Shown: positions 25,501 to 32,650 of the stretch, piece after piece
Numbering within the stretch: the stretch's first letter is position 1
Layout: the number at the start of each line of letters is the position of its first letter
Source of the DNA: Candidatus Eiseniibacteriota bacterium
GTDB lineage: Bacteria > Orphanbacterota > Orphanbacteria > Orphanbacterales > Orphanbacteraceae
Direction: 5' to 3'
NCBI GenBank assembly: GCA_029262235.1
Contig: JAJCZU010000002.1
Location: forward strand, 930,001 to 994,000
Length of the DNA: 64,000 nucleotides
Position numbers and translations under genes: made by a program
Notes under the pieces: generated by a model
What the model saw: only the letters and a program-made list of their open reading frames with translations
Told to the model about the DNA's origin: nothing
Database searches by the model: none

Positions 25501-27737
25501 GGACGTCGCTGCCGTACGCCAACGCGACCCCGCTTGCGGATTCGCTCAGTCTCGCGCACGACATCACGCTGTCCGAACTCACGCCGAACACGCAGTATCA
25601 CTTCCGCATTCTCTCGCGCGACGGCAAGGGGAACCTGACCCGCTCGAGCGACTTCACGTTTACGACCGAAAACGACGGCGACATCGATTCGATTCCGCCG
25701 GTCATTTCATCCATCGTGCTTTCCGATGCCACGTCGTCTTCGATCACTGTGACGTGGCTCACGAGCGAACCGGCCGCCGGCCAGATCGAGTACGGACTCG
25801 ACACGACCTACGGCTCGCAGACGACTCTCGAACCGGACTACGATACGGATCACGCGGTACAGATCGCGGGGCTCACGGCCGACGTCGTCTTTCATTACCG
25901 GATTCTTTCGCGCGACCCGTCGGGAAACCAGTCGCGATCCGGCGACAGAACATTCGTGCTGAATCCGAGCAGCGACACGACGCCTCCCGAGATCGAACAG
26001 GTGACGGTGATCGACGTGACGAGTCAGTCCGCACGCATCGCATGGAGCACGAACGAGAACGCCGAAGGTCAGATCGAATACGGGCTGACGGAATCGTACT
26101 CGTCAGCGACTCCGGTCGACACGGCGCACGTGACGGAACACGAGGTGCTCCTCGAGGGTCTCGAACGCGCGGCCACGTACCATTTCCGCGTCGTGAGCCG
26201 TGACCCAGCCGGGAACGTGAGCTTCAGCGACGACCTCGTGCTCACGACCTCGGGCGATGTCGACTCGATCGGCCCCGCAATGGAGAACGTCGACCTGATG
26301 GAAGTGGAAGAGGGAGTCGTGCAGATATCCTGGGACACGGACGAAGAGGCGATCGGCCGCGTCGAGTACGGCCTCGATTCGACTTCCCTTGCATTTTCCA
26401 CGTCGCTCGGAACGTCCTTTCTGACGGAGCACTTCTACGAAGTGGACGGCCTCGCGATCGGGCGCCAGTTCTTTTTCCGCGCGCTCGCGCGCGATCTGGC
26501 AGGAAACGAATCCCAGTCCGAAATCTACTCGGTCTGGATCGGCGATGCGCCCGATTCGCTTCCGCCGACATTCTCGGGTGACGTGATTACGGTCCCCGGA
26601 ATCAGCGAGACGGAGATCACGTGGATCACGGACGAACCGGCCGACAGCCGCGTCCTGTACGGACTCGATTCCACGGTTTCCAGCAGCACGTCGCTCGACG
26701 TGATCCGCGTCACGCTTCACCGCGTCACGCTCACCAATCTCCGGCCTGACGCGGACCATTTCTTCCGCCTCGAAAGTCGTGACGCCGCCGGCAACCTTTC
26801 GCAGAGCGAACTGCTGCAGTTCTCGACACTTCCCGATACCGTCAACAAGGCGCCGGCGCTCGAGTCGGTTGAAACGGCATTTCCCGTCGAAACCGTCGCG
26901 GTGCTCGCGTGGACAACGGATCTTTCGAGCACCGGCCAGATCCTGTACGGCGTGAGTACGGAAACATCGATCGCGAACGGACTCTCGGGAGTCTTCGGGT
27001 TCGAGCATGTCGATACGCTGGCCAGGCTCGAGCCCGAAACGCGCTACTACTATCGCATTCAGGGCGCCGGTGAGAACGGCATCTTCTTCCAGACCGCGCT
27101 CGATTCATTCTGGACGCCGGCGGATCGCACGCCGCCTCCGCCTCCGCCGTCATTCGGCGGCACGGAATCGTCGGCGGGGATTCAGATCGCATGGGCGGTG
27201 CCGGCGGAGGAGTCGCCGGCCACTTACGCCGTATTCCGGACGCTCGATGAAGGCGACGATGCCGTGTGGGAAAAGATAGCGGACGGCGAGGGAGCCGTTA
27301 CCGAAGTCATGGACAAGCTCGACGGCCTCGACCTTCGCGGCGTCGCAGCCGTTCGTTACGAAATCGCGCTCTACGACGCCTACGGGAACGAGTCGCGCTC
27401 CGAGACCATCGTGGTCTCGCTCGACAAGCTCGCCGTTCCGATCGTCCAGACGTTCCTGCTCCATCCGAATCGTCCGAACCCGTTCAATCCGACGACGGTG
27501 ATTCCGTTCTCGATTCCGGAGAGTGCGGGGGAGTCGCGCGTCAGAATTGCGATCTACAACATGGTCGGCCGTGAAGTCAGAACGCTCCTGAACGAAACGC
27601 GCGCGCCGGGAACGTATACGGACGTGGTGTGGAACGGCGTCGACCGGGTCGGCAAGAACGTACCGAGCGGTCGCTACTTCTATCGCCTCCAGGCGGGCGG
27701 GAAGACCACCGTGCGTTCGATGATCCTCGTTCGCTGA
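22572..27737 (+). CDS. Giant secreted Fn3/PAP-N-like repeat protein with FlgD-like C-terminal domain
   Basis: The protein has 1721 residues. A signal peptide ends around residue 52 (LLLCLPSLTRADD). The annotated ATG gives an unusually long pre-signal stretch; TTG 22650 would give a normal 27-residue signal. In order: an Fn3 domain (~55-145), one PAP-N-like repeat (~155-245), an Fn3 domain interrupted by a LamG/jelly-roll-like segment (~290-480), an Fn3 (~545-650), nine tandem ~92-95-residue repeats (~655-1515), a last Fn3, and a C-terminal FlgD-like domain with HPNRPNPFNPTTVIPFSIPE and SGRYFYRLQAGGKTTVRS. Likely a surface adhesin or matrix protein exported to the cell surface. The neighbouring EPS genes suggest a matrix role, which is inference. 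Confidence 0.85.
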   Translation: MTKRLLRQSFVWWFLGGVRASDGKWQLTLFRSAWITATAVGSLLLCLPSLTRADDIQLEWTAPGENASGGRVISYDIRYSSTPIGGDTLTWWSSASQAIGEPSPADPGTTENFLLANLFGNVTYQILLRSSDEVGNQSPFSNVAVVGVTDTTGGGSDPVIISGAAVDSIQGTGARVRWSTNIPAVGFVRYGATAGYGQTTSPSGPATSHTSILTGLTAGQSVHYQIVSYDGAERDSTPDAVFAPGDLPPDRPTGVGAAAGPGLLAVDWDPVGDSDLAKYLVYYDARSPADTGWVLEDQFHPYTSGSDPTDWEDADARFAVARPPGDRTVYYGSPGAGTGVATYKPGGNDPAWDDLEVKGAFRLESGGDAGIVLRRTGQSHYFVRFRAGEAISIGGVGASVGALSEATPFAPAANQWYAFRATAWNDGGQVRIGCAIWPEGGTEPLQNQVWALGNGASPLLTGGIGFMVTGSAGTEFDDLIVNELPAATSARDLGQYTTWLHSGLSTDSVYSYRVVSVDQSGARSMVSHRASASPLPIDVGDTSPPARINDFTATKGGGLGLVNVAWSAVGDDGLTGTASAYDLRYSLSPVTDANWTSATRANTGVPKSSGAAESLVLSLSAGHTYYLAIRALDDAGNASQTSNLGTVNLPADVQGPGITGVRTESVGVLSALVRWETNEPATSEVRFGLTPAYEIGSVSSQVLTTTHTMGLYNLAPETAYYYEVHAYDSFGNESSSGGHFFLTGGEDDSTGLAILNTQVLVIRDTSASVSFGTNLVALGAIEYGTTSSYGSEVGGVAFSNQHSFSLAPLLPQTTYHFRGRAVASGDTTYSNDFVIVTAPPGGFDSDPPVLSAIASDSVTTSGARIGWSTDEPARVFLEYGLSESYGQATTLTSLYATQHTVRLEGLATGREFHYRIHAEDASQNHTISEDFTFVTLPESLDTFGPVLSDIGAVSITPESVHIVWSTDETADGQIEYGTSLPYANATPLADSLSLAHDITLSELTPNTQYHFRILSRDGKGNLTRSSDFTFTTENDGDIDSIPPVISSIVLSDATSSSITVTWLTSEPAAGQIEYGLDTTYGSQTTLEPDYDTDHAVQIAGLTADVVFHYRILSRDPSGNQSRSGDRTFVLNPSSDTTPPEIEQVTVIDVTSQSARIAWSTNENAEGQIEYGLTESYSSATPVDTAHVTEHEVLLEGLERAATYHFRVVSRDPAGNVSFSDDLVLTTSGDVDSIGPAMENVDLMEVEEGVVQISWDTDEEAIGRVEYGLDSTSLAFSTSLGTSFLTEHFYEVDGLAIGRQFFFRALARDLAGNESQSEIYSVWIGDAPDSLPPTFSGDVITVPGISETEITWITDEPADSRVLYGLDSTVSSSTSLDVIRVTLHRVTLTNLRPDADHFFRLESRDAAGNLSQSELLQFSTLPDTVNKAPALESVETAFPVETVAVLAWTTDLSSTGQILYGVSTETSIANGLSGVFGFEHVDTLARLEPETRYYYRIQGAGENGIFFQTALDSFWTPADRTPPPPPPSFGGTESSAGIQIAWAVPAEESPATYAVFRTLDEGDDAVWEKIADGEGAVTEVMDKLDGLDLRGVAAVRYEIALYDAYGNESRSETIVVSLDKLAVPIVQTFLLHPNRPNPFNPTTVIPFSIPESAGESRVRIAIYNMVGREVRTLLNETRAPGTYTDVVWNGVDRVGKNVPSGRYFYRLQAGGKTTVRSMILVR
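24535..27120 (+). repeat. Nine tandem ~92-95-residue Fn3/PAP-N-like protein repeats
   Basis: Each unit follows the pattern: PPxI..I, then V.W.T.EPA.GQIEYGL...Y (positions 15-40 of the unit), then H.V.L.GL...T.YHFR, and finally S.D..GN.S.S. Units begin near 24535 and run to about 27120. Repetition is clear at protein level but the DNA is diverged, so these are old duplications. A related single unit closes the lipoprotein at 42590-44758. Confidence 0.8.
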
Positions 27738-27905
27738 CCCGCCGGGGGATGCCGCGTACGCCCCCCCTGCGCTGCACTCGCCCGGCACCGGAATCATCCG
27801 TCCACGCCCCCGCTTTCTTTCTATGCTAAAATGATGTCACACGCCTGCCCTGAGACCGTATCCTCCCTGTACCAGTTACCAGTTCCCCCGGGGGAGAGGA
27901 CGACC

Positions 27906-28967
27906 ATGAACACGCGCCGATCGATTACAGGCTTTGTCACCCTCGCTCTGACTCTTCTGGCAGCTCCCGCTCACGCGGCCGATCGCATGGTGTTGATCGA
28001 GCACTGGACGAACGATCAGTGAGGCATCTGCGGTTCGGTGGATCCGAACCTCAAAAATTTTATTTTCTCGAAGCCCGACATCGTGGCCATCGAGTACCAC
28101 ACGAATTTTCCGTATCTCGGGGACGTTTTCTACACGCCCAATCCGTCCGAGAACAACGCCCGCATTCAGTACTATCCCATCAACTTCGTTCCCAGCGTCC
28201 GATTCGACGGCCCTGCGAACGGGGGAACCAACCCCGCCAACTGGGAGGTTATCTACGATGCACGAAAAGCCGTGCCGTCCCGCATACGAATCGAGCTCAG
28301 CGGCTCGTGGGATCCTGACGCGGCCAAGACCAACGGGGCGCTCCAGGTTCGCCTGATCGCCGAGACGACGCTGGGCGGGGGCGACTGGAAACTTCGCGCC
28401 GCTGTCACCGAAAGCAACATCGATTACATGGCGGGGAACGGGATCAACGAACATCACCATGTCATGCGCAAGATGCTGCCTGACGCGACCGGCACTGCGC
28501 TGTCGTTCTCAGGACCGTACCCGGATACGATCGACGTACCGCTCACTTTCACGGTCGATCCTGCATGGGATCCCGCACACCTTGCCTTTGCCGTGTTCCT
28601 GCAGGATGACGAAACACAGGAGTCGGAGCAGAGCGCACTCCTGCGGCTGAACGACATTACGGTCGATGTTCCCGCCGGGGATACGCCGCCGACGACTTTC
28701 GCCATCGACGCCATCCGGCCGAACCCTTTCAATCCGAACGCCGTGATTTCCTGGCGCCGGGAAAGCGCGGGACCGATCGGCCTCACCGTGTACGACGTGT
28801 CCGGACGACTCGTGCGGACGTTATTGCGCGGTGAGACTTCGCAGGGCGGATCGATCGAGTGGAACGGGCGGACGGACACCGGAAGTGAAGCGGCGTCCGG
28901 GATCTACTGGTTCGTGCTGCAAGACGGGGAGTCCCGCATCGTGCGATCGGGCGTGCTCGTAAGGTAA
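27906..28967 (+). CDS. Predicted secreted selenoprotein, thioredoxin fold (Omp28-like), in-frame TGA at 28020-28022
   Basis: The start is ATG 27906 with GGGGGAGAGG upstream. Reading through the single TGA gives 353 residues in one frame. Residues 1-25 form a signal peptide (LALTLLAAPAHAAD). Then VLIEHWTNDQ-U39-GIC42: relatives of the Omp28/thioredoxin group have E.FTN..CGPC here, so Sec39 replaces the first redox cysteine of CxxC. About 50 residues later, INFVPSVRFDG fits the cis-proline loop of the thioredoxin fold. A beta-rich middle region follows, then a FlgD-like C-terminal domain (IRPNPFNPNAVISW to SGIYWFVLQDG). A stem-loop suitable as SECIS begins just after the TGA. A nonsense mutation is the alternative, but the frame, signal peptide and both motifs are intact on both sides. 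It is a probable periplasmic or surface thiol/selenol oxidoreductase. Confidence 0.72.
28020..28053 (+). promoter_or_regulatory. Candidate bacterial SECIS element following the in-frame TGA
   Basis: GGTTCGG at 28032-28038 pairs perfectly with CCGAACC at 28044-28050 around the 5-nt loop TGGAT (28039-28043). Sixteen nucleotides separate the TGA from the loop, and a G is in the second loop position. UGAGG at 28020-28024 can also pair with CCUCA at 28049-28053, which would put the UGA at the base of the stem. As I recall the bacterial SECIS rules (loop 3-14 nt, stem 4-16 bp, 16-37 nt spacing, G in the first two loop bases), it fits. Confidence 0.6.
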
Positions 28968-28973
28968 GGGAAG

Positions 28974-29049
28974 TGGTGAGCCGTGCAGGGGTCGAACCTG
29001 CGACCTACTGATTAAAAGTCAGTTGCTCTACCAACTGAGCTAACGGCCC
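28974..29049 (-). tRNA. tRNA-Lys (anticodon TTT)
   Basis: On the minus strand the gene starts GGGCCGTTAGCTCAGTTGG and has the anticodon arm CTGAC-TTTTAAT-CAG with anticodon TTT. The T arm contains GGTTCGACC. The acceptor stem GGGCCGT pairs with ACGGCTC (one G-U), the discriminator is A at 28977, and CCA is encoded at 28974-28976. It lies seven bases beyond the 3' end of the selenoprotein gene, on the opposite strand. Confidence 0.96.
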
Positions 29050-29139
29050 CCAAACCGACTGACATTCTAGGCGATAACGGGGGGGAACCGCAAGCAGCCG
29101 AAGTACGGCCCTCCGTGTTTTCCGCCGGTCCGGCACTGC

Positions 29140-30423
29140 TTACAATACTTCCCGCAGAAACAGCGCGAGATTCACGGCGACAACGGCGATCAGAAGCCAT
29201 CGGCGCCCCCGTCCGCCGTCCCATGCGGCCACGACACCCGCGGCCGCGAGCGGCCACAGAAAAGGCTCCAGAGGGTACCGGTAGCGCTCCCACGGCTGCG
29301 AGAGCATCGTGAGCGTGACCTGCGAGAAGGGCACGAGCAGAAACACGGAATAGAGCCGTCCGCTGAGCGGCCGCGCGAGCACGAGTCCGAGAACGGCCAG
29401 CGGCCAGAGAAAGCGATACGGCCAGACGGGCAGGCGCGTGGTAAACGGCGTGATGTAATTCCGGATCTTGAATACCGCCAGTTCGGGCAGACGGGCCAGG
29501 ATTTCGCCACGGCGCTGCTTCAGGTCCTCGTAAAACCATTCATCCATCGCAATCTCGCCCATCGCGGGCAGATCGCGCGCCATGATGCCCCACGCCTCCG
29601 TATTCGACATCCCCTCGACGTTCCCGAGCCAGAAATTGTGCCCGCCGCTCGTCAGAAGCACAGGCTTCCCGAGTACGCGTACATTGCGCGCCATCGCCGG
29701 TGCGACAACGGCGATCATGCCGATCGCGAGCAGAGCGACGGCAGGCGCGCTGGCGACAACGCGTCTCCAGCGCCTGTCCCATGGATCCCGCGTGAGAAAC
29801 AGTGCGCAGCCCCACCATGCGGCCACAACCGCAGGACCGGTCAGAATGGCGGCGGGTTTCGTGATGGTCGCAAGGCCGAACAGCAGGCCGGCCGCGAACA
29901 GCGCCGGGAATGCGCGCCGTTCCGGCGATTTCTCCTCGCGCGGCATCGAACGGATTACGATGGCGAGGCCCGCGATCAGCAGGCCGGAGAACAGCACTTC
30001 CGTCAGGATGCGCCGCTCGAACCAGATGGACGTCCAGTAGAAGACCCCGAACCAGAGCGAGAGTACGGCAACCTTGTCACCGAACACGCGGCGCGCCATC
30101 CACCCCGTAAGCGCAATCAGACCGATTCCGATCAGTCCCTGCAGCGCCAGGGCGCCGGCGTCGCCGCCCGCGAGCCGCCCGCCCGCGAGAAAGACTGGGT
30201 AGAACAGGCTCCGGAACGCGCGCAGTTCGTAACCGGGGATTCCCCTGTCGACATAGGCGAGCCGCCCCTCTTCCCGCAGCGTCTGCGCGAGCGAGTCGAA
30301 TGCCAGGGCGTCCGGGTTGCCGTAAGGATCGATGGAGACGAAGAGCGCGAGCAGGCGAAGCGCGAGAGCCGCGACCAGAGCGAGCTGGAAATGTCTGGAG
30401 AACGGAATACGGGCTGTGGTCAT
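29140..30423 (-). CDS. GT39/ArnT-like membrane glycosyltransferase
   Basis: The start is ATG 30423, which has GGGAG seven bases upstream; an upstream TTG extension (30444) is less likely. The protein has 427 residues with about ten hydrophobic helices. The first periplasmic loop contains PYGNPDALAFDSLAQTLREEG, where family members hold their acidic residues, and YELRAFRSLFYPVFLA follows, the usual R..PLYP region. Other landmarks are RRVFGDKVAVLSLWFGVFYW and a late HNFWLGNVEG. It probably transfers a sugar from a polyprenyl-phosphate donor to lipid or protein outside the cytoplasm. No donor-synthesis gene is adjacent. Confidence 0.85.
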   Translation of the reverse strand: MTTARIPFSRHFQLALVAALALRLLALFVSIDPYGNPDALAFDSLAQTLREEGRLAYVDRGIPGYELRAFRSLFYPVFLAGGRLAGGDAGALALQGLIGIGLIALTGWMARRVFGDKVAVLSLWFGVFYWTSIWFERRILTEVLFSGLLIAGLAIVIRSMPREEKSPERRAFPALFAAGLLFGLATITKPAAILTGPAVVAAWWGCALFLTRDPWDRRWRRVVASAPAVALLAIGMIAVVAPAMARNVRVLGKPVLLTSGGHNFWLGNVEGMSNTEAWGIMARDLPAMGEIAMDEWFYEDLKQRRGEILARLPELAVFKIRNYITPFTTRLPVWPYRFLWPLAVLGLVLARPLSGRLYSVFLLVPFSQVTLTMLSQPWERYRYPLEPFLWPLAAAGVVAAWDGGRGRRWLLIAVVAVNLALFLREVL

Positions 30424-30655
30424 CGATGAATCTCCCGGCACCAATCGATCCGGCCGTCATGAAAATACAGGAACGGCCGGCGGCGGATGCCGAACAGTAG
30501 CATGAACGCCGCGCAGGCATCCAGCCGTGTCACGAGGTGGAAAAGGGGCGATTCGAGCCGGATCCCGGCCGACACATGCGGTACAATTCCGCTGTCCCCG
30601 GGCGCAGGATCCGCCGGGATGCCATTTCGACAGATGAGGGGAGATCGTACGGCTC

Positions 30656-32647
30656 ATGATCAGGAGAAACAGTATCGGAGGGGCTTTCACGGGTGTCGTG
30701 GTCCTGCTCGTTTTCTGGGGCCTTGAGTGGGGCCACTACGGGAGCCGGCACTTTTCGTGGGCGCTCGAACCCGGGTTCCGCAGAATCCACCTGGGACTCA
30801 CCGCCTACGGCTTCGCACTCTATGCGATTGCGGGAGCGCTGCTCGGCGCGGCCTCCGGACTCCTGCTCCACGCTCTCCAGTCCGCCGTCCCTTTCCTGCG
30901 CGGCCGCCTCGCGAGCTTTCTTCTGCCGGCGGCGTTTCTCGCACCCGTCTGCCTGCATCTCCTTCGCTTTATCAATAAAAAGTATCTTCCTAAACTTTTA
31001 TCGCTTACATCGATCGCGGGCAATGCCGCCTTCGCGATCGGGTCAGTCGCGCTGCTGCTCTTTCTGTTCTTTACGCTCGACAGCTGGCGGCGCGGTGACT
31101 CGCGCCTTGCGGGCCGTTTACTGACCGGCATTCTGGGCTTCGCCGCCGCTTTCTCGATTGCATCGGCGGTTTTCTGGCAGATCACGAAACCGGCCTTCGG
31201 CGACGCATGGAAGGGGCAGGGGAGTCCGCCCAACGTCGTTCTCTTTCTGATCGAGACCACGCGCGCGGACCACCTTTCGTGCTACGGCTACGAGCGCAAT
31301 ACGAGCCCGCGGATCGACGGCATCGCTGCTGAGGGCGTGCTCTTCGAAACGTACTACGTGGCCGCGCCGTTTTCCGGCCCGTCGAAAGCAACCCTGCACA
31401 CGGGACTCTGGCCTCACAACAACGGCGTGCGCGGCATGCCCCAGCGCATTCTTTCCGAAGCGACAACGATGGCCGAATTCTTCCGCTCGCAGGGCTACGA
31501 GACGGCGGGGTACGCGTCCGGGTTCTTCATGGGCCCCGAATACAATTATCACAAGGGATTTCGCACTTACGAGGCGCTCGGACGGCCGTACGATTCGTTT
31601 CGATTCGCCACGGCGCTTCGTGGACTCGAACTGCGCCTGCACAAGCTGACACCGTGGTACCTGGCCGAGCAGAAACGATACGAACTCGTGAACGCGACGC
31701 ACGGCGTGCCGCGCGCGCTCGAGTGGATCGACGCAACAGGCGACGCGCCGTTCTTCTGTCTGTTCGAGCTCAACGAACCCCACACGATCTACGAGCCGAT
31801 CCCGCCGTTTGATACGATGTTTGCTCCGAAGAAAGCGGACTACACACTGATGGAAGATTCGCGCGCGAACCTGGCGCCGCGTTACGAAGTGGTCTACAAC
31901 TTTCCCGAAACGGGCTATACGGAAGAAGATCTCGCGTACAGCATCGCGCTTTACGACGGGGAGATCGCCTGGATCGACGACGCGATCGGCCGTTTCTGCG
32001 ATGCGCTGCAGGAGCGCGGCATACTCGACAATACGATCATCGTCGTTACGGCGGATCACGGCGAAAACTTCGGCGAGCACGGCACGTGGTTCGAGCACAC
32101 ACAGCTCTACGAACAGTCGCTCCGCGTCCCGATGGTGCTTCGCTATCCGGCGAAACTGCCTGCCGGGCTCCGCGTGCAGTCGCCGGTTCAGGAGGTCGAC
32201 GTTTTCCCCACCATCGTCGAACTCGCGGGATACGGGTACGACGGACCGCTCGACGGCACCAGCATGGTTCGCAAAGTGGAGAACGACGTTCCCGACTATC
32301 CCGTGTTCGCGGAAGACAACATCCTGCGCGATCCCGCGCTGCTCGATTACGCGAACTATCGTGTCTACCTGCCGGGTGTGGCGGGAAAGTGGCGTATGGT
32401 GCGGGACGGGGATTACAAGCTGATCTACATTCCGAATCCGGCGGGCGACGAGTATGAGCTCTATAACGTGGCGCTGGATCCGATGGAATCGAACAATCTG
32501 CTGCGCGAAGAGCCGGAAGTGTTCGCGCGGCTCAAAGAAACGCTGCACGCGTGGATCGCGACAGACGAGCGCGGCGATCAGGATGTCGACGCGGGAATGA
32601 TCGAAGGGATGAGAGACCAGTTGCGCGCTCTGGGCTATCTGCAGTAG
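30656..32647 (+). CDS. Membrane-anchored sulfatase/alkaline-phosphatase superfamily protein
   Basis: The protein has 663 residues. The first ~175 carry about five hydrophobic helices. The rest is a sulfatase-type domain: VVLFLIETTRADHLSCYGYERNTSP, the active-site region APFSGPSKATLHTG, and VTADHGENFGEHGTWFEHTQLYE. The Ser in F-S-G-P-S-K sits at the nucleophile position; the classical C/S-x-P-S-R signature has Lys instead of Arg, and the first metal-ligand region has Glu (IETTRAD) where Asp is usual. It could be a Ser-type sulfatase or a phospho-group transferase of the same superfamily. TACAAT at 30582-30587 may be its -10 box; I found no matching -35. It ends 3 bp from the convergent purA. 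Confidence 0.82.
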   Translation: MIRRNSIGGAFTGVVVLLVFWGLEWGHYGSRHFSWALEPGFRRIHLGLTAYGFALYAIAGALLGAASGLLLHALQSAVPFLRGRLASFLLPAAFLAPVCLHLLRFINKKYLPKLLSLTSIAGNAAFAIGSVALLLFLFFTLDSWRRGDSRLAGRLLTGILGFAAAFSIASAVFWQITKPAFGDAWKGQGSPPNVVLFLIETTRADHLSCYGYERNTSPRIDGIAAEGVLFETYYVAAPFSGPSKATLHTGLWPHNNGVRGMPQRILSEATTMAEFFRSQGYETAGYASGFFMGPEYNYHKGFRTYEALGRPYDSFRFATALRGLELRLHKLTPWYLAEQKRYELVNATHGVPRALEWIDATGDAPFFCLFELNEPHTIYEPIPPFDTMFAPKKADYTLMEDSRANLAPRYEVVYNFPETGYTEEDLAYSIALYDGEIAWIDDAIGRFCDALQERGILDNTIIVVTADHGENFGEHGTWFEHTQLYEQSLRVPMVLRYPAKLPAGLRVQSPVQEVDVFPTIVELAGYGYDGPLDGTSMVRKVENDVPDYPVFAEDNILRDPALLDYANYRVYLPGVAGKWRMVRDGDYKLIYIPNPAGDEYELYNVALDPMESNNLLREEPEVFARLKETLHAWIATDERGDQDVDAGMIEGMRDQLRALGYLQ

Positions 32648-32650
32648 CGC

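Noticed and set aside
24535-27120. Possible CRISPR-like or DNA satellite array.
   Set aside because: The repetition is at the protein level (~92-95 residues), with diverged DNA and no short direct repeats with spacers.
27738-27905. G/C-rich pairing GGGGG...CCCCC after the repeat protein, as an intrinsic terminator; TAAAAT at 27827-27832 as a -10 box for the selenoprotein.
   Set aside because: The hairpin has a long loop and no T-run, and no -35 sequence lies at the right distance from TAAAAT.
28038-28967. A separate gene starting at GTG 28038, with 27906-28022 as an unrelated short ORF, or a pseudogene.
   Set aside because: The two pieces share one frame, and only the read-through product has the signal peptide plus redox motif. 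There is no Shine-Dalgarno before 28038. Sec insertion explains all features; a real nonsense mutation remains possible.
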